Part shown: piece after piece, positions 7,773 through 16,139 of the stretch
Position numbering within the stretch: the stretch's first letter is position 1
Layout of the letters: the number at the start of each line of letters is the position of its first letter
Origin: Clostridium sp. AM22-11AC
Lineage (GTDB): Bacteria; Bacillota; Clostridia; Lachnospirales; Lachnospiraceae
Length of the DNA: 42,528 bases
Assembly: GCF_003473545.1 (NCBI RefSeq)
Contig: NZ_QUCM01000028.1
Coordinates: 1 to 42,528, forward strand
Direction of reading: 5' to 3'
The notes under the pieces: model-generated
Database searches by the model: none
Seen by the model: only the letters and a program-made list of their open reading frames with translations
Told to the model about the DNA's origin: nothing
Made by a program: the position numbers and the translations under genes

Positions 7773-8621
7773 ATGCAGTCAAAGAAAGATTTATACCAGA
7801 TCGGCGAAGTGGCCCGTCTGTTTCATTTAAGTATCAGCCTTCTGCGCCACTATGACAAGACGGGGCTGGTAACGCCGGAGTATACGGATCCGGACACTGG
7901 ATACCGGTATTACAGCATCCGTCAGTTTGAATGTTTAAATACAATACGCTACCTGCGGGCCTTGGACATGCCACTGGAAGAGATCGGGGATTTTCTTCAC
8001 AACAGGGATACCGGGCGCATCCAGGAGCTTTTGTCAAAGCAGCTGGTACAGGTGCATAAGAAACAACAGGAACTGACTGTAATTGAGCATCAGATAAAAA
8101 ACCGTTTAAATCAGATCCAGGGAGCGCTTTCCGCTCATCCAGGAGAGATCTTTTTAGAGAAAAAGTCACCTCTACAGCTGGCCTGCATGAAAAAACAGCT
8201 AAATCCGGAAAATTATCTGGATCTGGAGTATTCGATCCGGGAAATGGAACAGGGAAACAGCCCTGCTTCTATTTTCCTGGGAAAAGTAGGAGTAGGGCTG
8301 TTTTATGACTCTTTAAAGGCACATCGTTTTAAGCCTTATGATTTTGTTTTTATCATTCTGGAAGAGGATGATCCTATCAATGGTCAGGTCATCCGCATCC
8401 CGGAAAGCACCTGGGCTATTGTCCGTTTTCACGGAAGTCATGAGCAGGCGCCGGGATTTTATGAAAAACTTCTGTCCTATTTTAAGGACGAGGGACTTGC
8501 GCCAGAAAGCTTTGCTCTGGAAATGACTCTCATCGACTATGGTCTTACCCATGACCAGTCCCAGTTTATCACAGAAATCCAGATCCCATTAAACCCGGAC
8601 TGTCCGGGCATTATAGCTTAA
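7773..8621 (+). CDS. MerR family regulator with GyrI-like effector domain
   Basis: A 282-aa regulator. Residues 5-75 form the MerR winged helix (YQIGEVARLFHLSISLLRHYDKTGLV, YRYYSIRQFECLNTIRYLRALDMPLEEI), a coiled-coil follows to about residue 115, and the C-terminal half ends in an AraC-effector/GyrI-like fold (STWAIVRFHGSHEQAPGFYEKL). Such proteins (BmrR, BltR type) bind hydrophobic drugs or signals. GAGGATAAAAC precedes the ATG. The gene is the only one on the plus strand in the first 30 kb and ends tail to tail with the radical SAM gene in a 33-bp coding overlap. Its target is not evident; the leader dyad could be autoregulatory. Confidence 0.88.
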   Translation: MQSKKDLYQIGEVARLFHLSISLLRHYDKTGLVTPEYTDPDTGYRYYSIRQFECLNTIRYLRALDMPLEEIGDFLHNRDTGRIQELLSKQLVQVHKKQQELTVIEHQIKNRLNQIQGALSAHPGEIFLEKKSPLQLACMKKQLNPENYLDLEYSIREMEQGNSPASIFLGKVGVGLFYDSLKAHRFKPYDFVFIILEEDDPINGQVIRIPESTWAIVRFHGSHEQAPGFYEKLLSYFKDEGLAPESFALEMTLIDYGLTHDQSQFITEIQIPLNPDCPGIIA

Positions 8622-10358
8622 TGGATCCCGCTTTTTGTAATCAAACAACAGATAGGTTCCGTCTCTTAATGGTTCCAAGTGGGCCATTTTTGCCATTTGC
8701 CTGGAATCGTAGCCTTCGTAGCCAGATAAATGCTCTGGTGTCTTCTCTTCCCTCTGGAAAAATTCGCGGACAAAGTCCTTGGAGTCGCTTAAATCTCTTG
8801 CAAAGGTTGGGCGGCTCTTTACATTTTCACGAAGATACAGGTCGGTCATTAGCAGGTCACGGTATTGTTCCAGTTTTTCAGAAACTCCACCATTTTCCGG
8901 CTTTCCCTGAGTTTCACATTTTCCATTTTTTTCCAATCTCTCCTGTATTATCTTCCAGAGGATCTCATATCTGGCAATGCGGCTGTGGCTGATTCCAAAC
9001 AAATGATTTTTGTTGTAATAACCTGCCATAAAGGAAAACATTTCATAAGGAGTATCAAATTCCTTTTCCAGTTCTTTTAAAGTACAGGTAAACTGACGGC
9101 TGTTGTAATGAACTTCCGTCATTTCTTCGATATCTTTTAATTCCAGCACGTCCCCATAGGAAAGCCATTTGGTACACAGCACCTCATAAGGCGGCGCGGC
9201 ACTGTAAAGCAGGTCACAGGTCGGGATCAGTTCTTCCATATAAGAGCCTTTTAATACCTTTAAAAAGCCTAACTGCAGCTGCTCCGGCTCCATTTCATAT
9301 ACGTCATTAAAGGACTTTTTAAAGCTTTCCAGATCTTCCCATGGAAGTCCTGCGATCAGATCCAGATGCTGGTGGATGTTGTGCCAGCTGTTGATGGTTT
9401 CTGTGATCTCACGTATCTCTTCGATGTCGGTTTTGCGCCGGATGGCTTCCAATGTTTTCTCATTGGTAGACTGAACGCCGATCTCCAGCTGCACCAGTCC
9501 CGGGCGCATGGTGGAAAGCAGATCCAGCTCGTCCTTATCTAACAAATCCGCTGCAATCTCAAAATGGAAATTGGTAACGCCGTTATCATGGTCCCTGATA
9601 TACTGCCAGATAGCCATTGCATGGGACTTTTTACAGTTAAAGGTTCTGTCTACGAATTTTACCTGGGGCACTTTCGCCTGAAGGAACCACTCCAGTTCCG
9701 GCAGTACCAGATCCAGGCTGCGAAAACGCAGTTTCTTATCAATGGAAGACAGACAGTAGGCACAGGAAAAAGGACATCCTCTGCTGCTTTCGTAGTAGAT
9801 AATGCGGTGTTCCAGTTCTTTCATATCCATAAAAGCATAGGGAAATGGGATCTGGCTCATGTCCATTACCTGGCGAAAACCTGTATCTGTAAATGTGCCA
9901 TCAGCATTTCGCACCATAAGACCGGGAACCTGTTTTAAATCTTCTCCTTCAAGGAGTGCCTTTAGAAAATGGGCGAAGGTGATCTCTCCTTCCCCCATCA
10001 TAACAAGGTCCACTGCCGGTTCTTCTTTCAAAAAGGCTTCCCCATGATAGGAAACTTCCGGGCCTCCTGCCCATATTTTCACATCTGGAAGCACCTTTTT
10101 TATGTCAGCCAGTATCACTTTCACATAGGAAATGTTCCAGATATAACAGGAAAATCCAATGACATCCGGCTTACGCTTATAAATATCCTGAAGGATCTGC
10201 TCCATCTGGTGGTTAATGGTGTATTCTGCCAGAGAGATCTCCGCCTGCTCTGCCAGTCCCCATTCTTTTAACATCTTCTCCCCATAAGTTTTCAGGCTGT
10301 AGATGCCCAGATTGGAGTGGATATATTTTGCATTGATCGCGGCTAAAAGAACCTTCAT
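8589..10358 (-). CDS. B12-binding-domain radical SAM protein with DUF4080
   Basis: A 589-aa class B-type radical SAM protein. Residues 1-140 have the cobalamin-binding Rossmann layout (DVIGFSCYIWN, WAGGPEVSYH, MGEGEITF) but no DxHxxG motif for base-off B12. The radical SAM core starts at CPFSCAYC (Cys195, 199, 202), with the usual VKFVDRTFNC and QLEIGVQSTNEKTLEAI strands. The C-terminal third matches the DUF4080 type. The substrate is unknown. The start at 10358 has GAGGTG 5 nt upstream, overlapping the TAA of the dCMP deaminase gene, so these are coupled. An upstream in-frame reading to 10424 would lie in that gene. Confidence 0.88.
   Translation of the reverse strand: MKVLLAAINAKYIHSNLGIYSLKTYGEKMLKEWGLAEQAEISLAEYTINHQMEQILQDIYKRKPDVIGFSCYIWNISYVKVILADIKKVLPDVKIWAGGPEVSYHGEAFLKEEPAVDLVMMGEGEITFAHFLKALLEGEDLKQVPGLMVRNADGTFTDTGFRQVMDMSQIPFPYAFMDMKELEHRIIYYESSRGCPFSCAYCLSSIDKKLRFRSLDLVLPELEWFLQAKVPQVKFVDRTFNCKKSHAMAIWQYIRDHDNGVTNFHFEIAADLLDKDELDLLSTMRPGLVQLEIGVQSTNEKTLEAIRRKTDIEEIREITETINSWHNIHQHLDLIAGLPWEDLESFKKSFNDVYEMEPEQLQLGFLKVLKGSYMEELIPTCDLLYSAAPPYEVLCTKWLSYGDVLELKDIEEMTEVHYNSRQFTCTLKELEKEFDTPYEMFSFMAGYYNKNHLFGISHSRIARYEILWKIIQERLEKNGKCETQGKPENGGVSEKLEQYRDLLMTDLYLRENVKSRPTFARDLSDSKDFVREFFQREEKTPEHLSGYEGYDSRQMAKMAHLEPLRDGTYLLFDYKKRDPLSYNARTVRV
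8594..8608. repeat. 15-bp palindrome in the convergent gene overlap
   Basis: CCCGGAC-T-GTCCGGG lies inside the 3' ends of both convergent genes. As RNA either strand could form a hairpin near its stop codon. No T-run follows on either side, so it is not a standard intrinsic terminator. Confidence 0.5.
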
Positions 10359-10359
10359 T

Positions 10360-10854
10360 TTACACCTCGATCTCGATCTTGCGGCCGGTAGGCTGGTACT
10401 GATAATAACGGACGCCTGCTGCATTTAACATGCGCTTGGATGCTTTTACAGCCGGTGTATGGGCGTACTTGTCCCCGCCATAGATAATGGTCTTAATACC
10501 CGCCTGGATAATGGCCTTGGCGCACTCATTACACGGGAAAAGAGTTACATACAATTTGCTTCCTTCCAGACTTCCCCCTCTGTAATTTAAAATGGCATTT
10601 AACTCGCTGTGGGTGGAATAGAAATATTTTGCATTGTACGGATCGTCCAGTTCATGTTCCTTGCCCCATGGAAATTCATCATCGGAGCATCCCTTTGGGA
10701 AGCCATTGTAGCCCATGGAAAGGATCTTGTTATCCTGGCTTACGATGCATGCCCCCACCTGGGTGCTTGGGTCTTTGGAACGTCTGCCGGAAAGAGTGGC
10801 AACTCCCATAAAATATTCATCCCATGTAATATAATCAACACGTTTATCTGACAT
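10360..10854 (-). CDS. Deoxycytidylate (dCMP) deaminase
   Basis: A 164-aa zinc deaminase that converts dCMP to dUMP for thymidylate synthesis (ComEB/Dcd-type). The zinc and catalytic motif is THSELNAIL, where the common HAE is HSE, and the second zinc motif is PCNECAKAII. Other family features are DPSTQVGACIV and MGYNGFPKG. The start at 10854 has AAGGAG 8 nt upstream; the reading to 10914 adds a segment that lies in the leader. First gene of the two-gene unit with the radical SAM gene. Confidence 0.93.
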   Translation of the reverse strand: MSDKRVDYITWDEYFMGVATLSGRRSKDPSTQVGACIVSQDNKILSMGYNGFPKGCSDDEFPWGKEHELDDPYNAKYFYSTHSELNAILNYRGGSLEGSKLYVTLFPCNECAKAIIQAGIKTIIYGGDKYAHTPAVKASKRMLNAAGVRYYQYQPTGRKIEIEV

Positions 10855-10896
10855 TGTATTTCTCCTTCTTGCATCAATTTCAACTATGATACCGGA

Positions 10897-10922
10897 TTGC
10901 TGCGTGCTTCGCACTCTCGCAA
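10897..10922 (-). repeat. Leader hairpin before the dCMP deaminase gene
   Basis: On the minus strand TTGC(GAGA)GTGC-GAA-GCAC(GCA)GCAA forms a nested stem-loop in the untranslated leader, about 45 nt before the start codon. It could be a dispersed palindromic repeat or an RNA element. Confidence 0.4.
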
Positions 10923-10943
10923 TTCTTAAAAATATTTATAATT

Positions 10944-10972
10944 ATCATATAATAGACGACCTTAAAATGCAA
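10944..10972 (-). promoter_or_regulatory. Candidate promoter for the dCMP deaminase unit
   Basis: Minus-strand TTGCAT (10967-10972), a 17-bp spacer and TATGAT (10944-10949) lie about 90 bp before the start codon. The match is good at -10 and moderate at -35. Confidence 0.45.
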
Positions 10973-10974
10973 GA

Positions 10975-10999
10975 AGGAGCAGCCGGATCAGCTGCTCCT
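10975..10999 (-). terminator. Terminator after the GlpA-like operon
   Basis: AGGAGCAGC pairs with GCTGCTCCT around a 7-nt loop, 58 bp past the DUF1667 stop codon. The tract after the minus-strand stem (TCTTGCATTTT) is only partly T-rich, so efficiency may be modest. Confidence 0.55.
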
Positions 11000-11056
11000 G
11001 TGTATAGAATTACTGCTATTCCTGCATTACACTGCAGGTAATGTAACGACCGCTAT

Positions 11057-11434
11057 TTATGCCTTAGCCACATTCTTGGTCACGATCACGTCTGCATCCA
11101 GACCTACTATTCCCTTGATCACAACGGTACCTGCTTTCACAGGCGCTTTCAGGCGGCATTTTTTGATCTCATCCATTGCATCGAAAATACGCGCCTTGGG
11201 GATCGGGGCAGTAAGGCGTACACTGGCAAGAGGCAGTTCTCCTCCTTCTACCAGTACGGAGGTTGCAATGTTTCTCTTCGGATCTGTCAGCTCCTGTTTT
11301 ACATACTCTGCTCCTCTTTTGCAGGTGGCGCCCTCTAATGAATGGATCACTACGGACTGATCTGCCTGTATCTCATAATCTGCGCTTATTTCACAGCCAT
11401 TTGGACAAATGATGCATGTAAATTCTCTTGTCAT
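11057..11434 (-). CDS. DUF1667 domain protein (probable redox partner)
   Basis: A 125-aa protein of the DUF1667 family, which almost always occurs with the FAD-dependent oxidoreductase pair upstream. The N-terminal CIICPNGCEI and a later Cys (GATCKRGAEYV) resemble a small iron-sulfur or zinc site (Cys-X2-Cys-X3-Cys plus one more Cys). The role is not known experimentally to me; a small electron carrier or assembly subunit of the dehydrogenase is the plausible inference. ATGA overlap with the upstream gene shows coupling. Confidence 0.82.
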   Translation of the reverse strand: MTREFTCIICPNGCEISADYEIQADQSVVIHSLEGATCKRGAEYVKQELTDPKRNIATSVLVEGGELPLASVRLTAPIPKARIFDAMDEIKKCRLKAPVKAGTVVIKGIVGLDADVIVTKNVAKA

Positions 11435-12696
11435 TCTACCTTCACCTCCAGATCTCCTTTATTTTCCAGTTTTTCTGCTTTTAAATCTATATGGATCATC
11501 TCTGCCGGAAGGGCTTTTTTCATCTTTTTGCGGGCAATTTCTTTTCCATTCTGGCTTACAACTAAAACACAGTCCTTAAATGGCCGGTTCACACGCAGGG
11601 ACAGACAACAGTCTTCTGTTCCGGAGATCCTCTGTGGAACCGTATGATTGATATTTTTATCAGTCTTTACCTGGATCTCACATGCAGGCAGTTTTCCCTC
11701 TTTGATATACCGGGCTGCGGAGTCTGCCAGCTTTTCTGCTTCCATGGATACAAAATCCACCAGATCGTGCACATGAAGGACATTTCCTGCTGCGAAAATT
11801 CCCGGCCGGTCCGTCTGGAAATATTCATCTACTGTAGCGCCTTTTGTCCTTGCATCCAGTGTTACTCCTGCATCCAGGGAAAGTTCATTTTCCGGGATCA
11901 GACCAACAGATAAGATCAGTGTATCACAGCTGTATTCCTCTTCCGTTCCCGGGATCGGCCTCATATGTTCATCTACTTTTGAAACAGTTACGCCGGTCAG
12001 ACGCTTATCTCCGTGGATCTCTGTCACTGTATGGCTTAAATACAATGGGATATTGTAATCATTTAAGCACTGCTCAATATTCCTTGGAAGGCCGCTTGGA
12101 TATGGCTGGATCTCAAAAACTGCCTTTACATGGGCACCTTCCAAGGTCAGTCTGCGGGCCATGATCATTCCAATATCACCGGAACCTAAGATCACCACTT
12201 CTTTTGCAGGCATACGGTTATAAAGGTTCATATATGCCTGGGCAACTCCTGCTGTAAACACTCCAGTTGGCCGCTCTCCTGGTATGCCAAGTGCCCCTCT
12301 GGTGCGCTCCCGACATCCCATTGCCAGGATCACAGCTTTGGCTTTCCACTGTTTCAGACCATCAGGAGTGGCTGCTGTGATCACTTTATCCTCTGAAATC
12401 TCCAGAACAGTTGCATCAGTAAGATAACGGATCTTCTTTTCGTTTGCCAGGTCAATGAATTTCTGGGCATATTCCGGTCCGCTGAGTGTAGTTTTAAAAC
12501 GGGCCAGTCCAAAACCATCATGGATACACTGACGTAAAATGCCGCCTAACTGTTTTTCACGTTCCAGGATCAGAATATCTGTGATCCCGTTTTCATACAG
12601 GCGTACAGCCGCTGCCAGACCTGCCGGGCCGCCGCCTACGATCACTGCATCTGCCTGTTCTATTTCCCACATTTCTGTTTTATGTTCCATGTTCAC
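11431..12696 (-). CDS. NAD(P)/FAD-dependent oxidoreductase (GlpA partner)
   Basis: About 421 aa, pyridine nucleotide-disulfide oxidoreductase fold. An N-terminal FAD Rossmann motif is ADAVIVGGGPAGLAAA, a second dinucleotide site is EVVILGSGDIGMIMARR, and the FAD ribityl site is DRPGIFAAGNVLHVHD. A CxxC active disulfide is not evident, so it more likely passes electrons between NAD(H) and a partner flavoprotein. The gene sits between the GlpA-like and DUF1667 genes. Start: GTG at 12696 has GGGAGG 7 nt upstream; GTG at 12702 overlaps the previous stop and ATG at 12690 is slightly too far. Confidence 0.85.
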   Translation of the reverse strand: MNMEHKTEMWEIEQADAVIVGGGPAGLAAAVRLYENGITDILILEREKQLGGILRQCIHDGFGLARFKTTLSGPEYAQKFIDLANEKKIRYLTDATVLEISEDKVITAATPDGLKQWKAKAVILAMGCRERTRGALGIPGERPTGVFTAGVAQAYMNLYNRMPAKEVVILGSGDIGMIMARRLTLEGAHVKAVFEIQPYPSGLPRNIEQCLNDYNIPLYLSHTVTEIHGDKRLTGVTVSKVDEHMRPIPGTEEEYSCDTLILSVGLIPENELSLDAGVTLDARTKGATVDEYFQTDRPGIFAAGNVLHVHDLVDFVSMEAEKLADSAARYIKEGKLPACEIQVKTDKNINHTVPQRISGTEDCCLSLRVNRPFKDCVLVVSQNGKEIARKKMKKALPAEMIHIDLKAEKLENKGDLEVKVE

Positions 12697-12698
12697 AG

Positions 12699-14156
12699 TC
12701 ACACCTCCCGTACCTTTCCAAATAAGACATTAGAACCTTCCCGCTCATACTGCACTTCTGTCTCTTTTTTGCCAAGTTCCTGTTCGATCAGCTGTTCAAT
12801 ACGCATCTGGCAGTAGCCCCCCTGACACCGTCCCATCATGGATCGGGTCCTGTATTTCACACCTGTCATAGTATCTACGCCTAATGGATTGTGAATTGCC
12901 TGAAGGATCTCTGCTTTTGTCACCTTTTCGCAGCGGCAGATCACTTCGCCGTAATCCGGGTTCTCTTTGATCAGCTCTGCCTGCTCTTCTTTGGTGCACT
13001 GGGCGAAATGGCGGATTCCTTTTCTCACCGGGTTGAAATCCGGATTTTCCTCTAATGTTTCTCTTTCCTTCATCAGTTCAATGGCGTATCTGGCAATGGG
13101 CACTGCTGCTGTCAGTCCCGGTGACTCGATACCTACCAGGTTTAATGCATGAGGCGCGATCTCGTCTTTGATCTCGATCTTAAAATCCTGGATCACACCC
13201 TTTTCATCTACCCATTTTGGAAGGATACCAGAATAATTGCGGATATAATCTGCCTTATGGATACATGGCCACAGGTCAGAAGCACTTTCTGCCAGATAAT
13301 CCATATTTTTCTGAGGCACACCGTAATAAGTAAAATCTGTTACCATATCTGCGTTAGGGCCGATGATCACATTTCCGTCTGTGGTATTTGTCACATGAAT
13401 TCCCATATAGGTGTTGCTTGGAACCGGATAAACAGGCATAGGAAGAAGCGGTCCGGTGCGCTTATCCAGGATAATATAATCTCCCTTGGAACCGATGATG
13501 CGGTAGCCGGTGATCCCCAGCATATCAGAGATCTTGCCGCAGCCAAGGCCTGCGCAGTTTACTACCCAGCGGGTCTTAAAGTTTCCCTTGGTTGTGGTTA
13601 TTTCATAAGTATCATCATCTTCTCTCCGGATTGCAGTCACTTCACAGCCAAAATGATACTCCACACCGTTTGCATGGGCATTTTCTGCCAGGGCAATGGT
13701 ATAGCCAAAGGGATCTACGATACCGCTGTTATGGGAAAACATGGCAAATTTTCCTACTACTGCAGGAACCAGCTCATGAAGGCGTTTTTCATCGATCAGC
13801 TCCAGGTTAGTAGCTCCGTTGTCTTTTCCCTGCTCCATGGTACGCTTTAAGGTCTCCATATCTTCCTCGGTATTTCCTACCAGCACCTTACCGCAGCGGA
13901 TAAAATGGAAATCCAGCTCTTTTGCCAGATCTCCCATCATCTTATTTCCTTCTACACAAAGTTTTGCCTTTAAGCTTCCTCTGTCATAGGCGAAACCACC
14001 GTGGACAACACCGGAATTTCGACCGCTGGTCTCATTGCATACGTCCAGATTTTTCTCCAGCACACCGATCTTTAAACGGTACCGGGACATTTCTCTGGCC
14101 ATGGCACTTCCCACTACGCCACCACCGATGATCAGAACATCATACATCTCCTTCAT
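12699..14156 (-). CDS. Anaerobic glycerol-3-phosphate dehydrogenase-like FAD protein (GlpA-like)
   Basis: A 485-aa DAO-family flavoprotein. Residues 1-30 contain the FAD motif VLIIGGGVVGSAMAREMS. The family block NETSGRNSGVVHGGF follows. The last 90 residues form a BFD-type [2Fe-2S] domain with ICRCEKVTKAEI and GRCQGGYCQMRI. Such GlpA-like proteins oxidise glycerol-3-phosphate to dihydroxyacetone phosphate; L-2-hydroxyglutarate-type substrates are the alternative. Neither GlpK nor GlpC is here, so the substrate is not certain. Start at 14156 has AGGAGG 7 nt upstream. Confidence 0.85.
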   Translation of the reverse strand: MKEMYDVLIIGGGVVGSAMAREMSRYRLKIGVLEKNLDVCNETSGRNSGVVHGGFAYDRGSLKAKLCVEGNKMMGDLAKELDFHFIRCGKVLVGNTEEDMETLKRTMEQGKDNGATNLELIDEKRLHELVPAVVGKFAMFSHNSGIVDPFGYTIALAENAHANGVEYHFGCEVTAIRREDDDTYEITTTKGNFKTRWVVNCAGLGCGKISDMLGITGYRIIGSKGDYIILDKRTGPLLPMPVYPVPSNTYMGIHVTNTTDGNVIIGPNADMVTDFTYYGVPQKNMDYLAESASDLWPCIHKADYIRNYSGILPKWVDEKGVIQDFKIEIKDEIAPHALNLVGIESPGLTAAVPIARYAIELMKERETLEENPDFNPVRKGIRHFAQCTKEEQAELIKENPDYGEVICRCEKVTKAEILQAIHNPLGVDTMTGVKYRTRSMMGRCQGGYCQMRIEQLIEQELGKKETEVQYEREGSNVLFGKVREV

Positions 14157-14224
14157 TTTCCTGCCTCCTGTGTTCAGCATTTTATTTTGCTTTAAATTCA
14201 TCCCATGAATATATTTTATATTTA

Positions 14225-14234
14225 TCATATATGA
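14225..14234. promoter_or_regulatory. Palindrome before the GlpA-like operon
   Basis: TCATATATGA is a perfect 10-bp palindrome with partly symmetric flanks (TTATCATATATGACAA). It lies about 70 bp upstream of the start codon and inside a second weaker promoter-like arrangement (minus TTGACT at 14242-14247, TAAATA at 14219-14224). It is a candidate operator. Confidence 0.35.
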
Positions 14235-14271
14235 CAATATAAGTCAATGTATTTCTGATTTTCTTTGTAAA

Positions 14272-14300
14272 TTTATAGGATAAATTCAATCTATAGTCAA
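14272..14300 (-). promoter_or_regulatory. Promoter for the GlpA-like operon
   Basis: Minus-strand TTGACT (14295-14300), a 17-bp spacer and TATAAA (14272-14277). It is the best match in the 280-bp gap between this operon and the rhodanese gene, which otherwise holds only the palindrome and the rhodanese terminator. Confidence 0.55.
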
Positions 14301-14343
14301 CAAATGGATCTCTGATACGTTCTCAGTATATATTGCAGCAAAA

Positions 14344-14378
14344 AAGCAGCCATTACCCATTTTTGAGTAAGGCTGCTT
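14344..14378 (-). terminator. Terminator after the rhodanese gene
   Basis: On the minus strand AAGCAGCC-TTAC pairs with GTAA-(T)-GGCTGCTT and is followed directly by a run of six T. It ends the seven-gene unit that starts near 20.3 kb. Confidence 0.85.
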
Positions 14379-14436
14379 CTTGCTGATATTTTCGCTGAAT
14401 TTTACTCTTAAAGATAAATTTGGCAGATCACAGATA

Positions 14437-14997
14437 TTATTCTGTAACCAGAGCTGCTGCTACATCTTTGCCCTTTGCACCGTCTTTGATGATGAACAGT
14501 TCGTTGGTATCAAAACCAGCGTCCTTCATAACAGCGATCGCGGTCTTTGCACACTTGTTACCGCTGTAGCAGAGAATGTATACAGGCTTGGAAGAATCCA
14601 TGGTCTGTGCCAGTTCGTACATTGCCTTCTGTGCATCTGCGCTCTCAAAATCTTTTAATCCGCACTGCAGGGATCCCTTTAAATGTCCCTGTGCATAGGT
14701 GTCATCATCACGTACATCTAAGAACTGAACGTCATCGCTGCCTACTGCTGCAACTGCGTCTTTGCCATCTACATACTGCCAGTCAATGTCTTCTTCTGTA
14801 CGGTTTCCGCCGAAAGTTACCTCTGCTGCAGCCTCAGACTCTTCTGCCTTTGCCTCTGCTGCTGTGGTTTCAGCTGCTGTAGTCTCAGCTGCAGTTGTTG
14901 CTGCTGTGGTCTGTGTAGATGCAGAATTACCGCATCCTGTTGACATAACGACTGCTGCCGCTGCTGCTAAAAATAAAACTCTCCACTGTTTCTTCAT
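14437..14997 (-). CDS. Rhodanese-domain lipoprotein
   Basis: A 186-aa exported lipoprotein. The N terminus has a signal peptide and lipobox MSTGC (Cys22), then a low-complexity linker with the repeat TTAAE. The rhodanese domain (about residues 75-186) has QFLDVRDDDTYAQGHLKGS and the active loop YILCYSGNKCAKTA, so the sulfur-carrying Cys is kept but the usual CRxGxR loop is changed and has a second Cys. Rhodaneses carry persulfide sulfur; here it would face the cell exterior. AAGGAGG precedes the ATG. It is the last gene before the terminator of the redox/glycosyltransferase operon. Confidence 0.88.
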   Translation of the reverse strand: MKKQWRVLFLAAAAAVVMSTGCGNSASTQTTAATTAAETTAAETTAAEAKAEESEAAAEVTFGGNRTEEDIDWQYVDGKDAVAAVGSDDVQFLDVRDDDTYAQGHLKGSLQCGLKDFESADAQKAMYELAQTMDSSKPVYILCYSGNKCAKTAIAVMKDAGFDTNELFIIKDGAKGKDVAAALVTE

Positions 14998-15042
14998 AAT
15001 AAAGTTCCTCCTTGTGAATAAAAAAATATATTTATTTATAGT

Positions 15043-16125
15043 TTAAAACCGGTTCCAGATGTTCTCGATCCGGCTTAAAAACTCATCAGAAAGATATGCT
15101 TCCAGCTTATCAAAGGTGGACTGGTTGAATATCTCTTTATCCGGCTGCTGATACTGTACCCATGCCATAGCGCACCAGGTGATGCCCCGCAGGCAGGTGA
15201 CCGGAATATAAATATAGGTCCGCTCCTTTAAGCCTGTAGTATCAAAACGGCCGTTTACTTTTTCTATATATGTATCTAAAAAGGCATCTATCCGATCCTG
15301 ATCCAGGATCACATCTGTTTTCCAGAAGGTAGTCGTAGGCGCCAGAAAATGTCCCAGATCCTGGGCGGGATCTCCATACAATGGCTTTTCCCAGTCTACC
15401 AGATATGCTTTTTTTTCATTGTCTTTTATGCAGTCACCCGTTTTTTCACCAACACTATTCTCATTGATCCTTCTGCCATCAACATTCCTGTCATTAACAA
15501 GAAAATTGGTAGAATTTAACTCTGTGTTGATACAGCAGTGATAGGGAATATCCGTTTCTAAATTTTCCACTGCCTTCCAGCCCTGGTCTAACAGGCTGCG
15601 TATCCTGCGTTTTTTCTGCTCATCCCCCAATTCTGACTCCATATAGGTCTTTACCATGGCTTCACACTCTTCCAGTATGGCTTTTAAAGGTTCTTTTGGC
15701 TGGATCAGCGAATGGGTTTCCGGCATTTTTACACTGTGTATATCTGCCAGACAGCCTGCGGCAGAAAACAGTTCTGTTTTATAATCCAGACTATGTCCTG
15801 GCAGAAATTCCATGACCATAACACCATAGGGAAGATTTTTGCAGCTTCCGTCTGCATAAATAGCTTTTGGCGTACGCCCGGAGTTTTCCAACAGCTTCAA
15901 TGCCCTGTATTCATATAGGATCTGGTCTTTTAAATGCATCTGGCTGCCAAAATTGATCCGCAGCACCAGCTTCTGTCCCGTTATGGGATGAGTAAAGGTA
16001 TAATTGCGGTTGTATTCTCCCTGGGCAAGCATGGTATAGGTTTCTGTCACTTGTCCAGACAGCCCCAGGCTTTCCCGGTACTCTTTTGTTTGAATGTATT
16101 CTTTTAATCCTTTCGTCCGTTCCAT
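15043..16125 (-). CDS. Atypical APH-fold phosphotransferase
   Basis: A 360-aa protein of the aminoglycoside/choline phosphotransferase family. An N-lobe with LVLRINFGSQ, MVMEFLPGHSL and a C-lobe with YLVDWEKPLYGDPAQDLGHF (the metal Asp, residue 244) are clear. The catalytic loop, usually HGDxxxxN, reads CINTELNSTNFLV (around residue 202), so the base Asp is Glu and the His is Asn. A 28-residue polar insert separates it from VDWE. Activity is therefore uncertain. Start at 16125 with AGGTGAG about 10 nt upstream is used; the reading to 16224 overlaps the previous gene by 85 bp. Confidence 0.75.
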   Translation of the reverse strand: MERTKGLKEYIQTKEYRESLGLSGQVTETYTMLAQGEYNRNYTFTHPITGQKLVLRINFGSQMHLKDQILYEYRALKLLENSGRTPKAIYADGSCKNLPYGVMVMEFLPGHSLDYKTELFSAAGCLADIHSVKMPETHSLIQPKEPLKAILEECEAMVKTYMESELGDEQKKRRIRSLLDQGWKAVENLETDIPYHCCINTELNSTNFLVNDRNVDGRRINENSVGEKTGDCIKDNEKKAYLVDWEKPLYGDPAQDLGHFLAPTTTFWKTDVILDQDRIDAFLDTYIEKVNGRFDTTGLKERTYIYIPVTCLRGITWCAMAWVQYQQPDKEIFNQSTFDKLEAYLSDEFLSRIENIWNRF

Positions 16126-16139
16126 GACCTGCGGCTCAC

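Noticed and set aside
7582..7782. 66-aa minus-strand open frame before the MerR gene
   Set aside because: No ribosome site, opposite to the promoter and leader; composition is that of a random frame.
13149..13850. 233-aa plus-strand open frame
   Set aside because: It lies wholly antisense to the GlpA-like gene, which has clear FAD and BFD motifs; the antisense product shows no recognisable family and no ribosome site.
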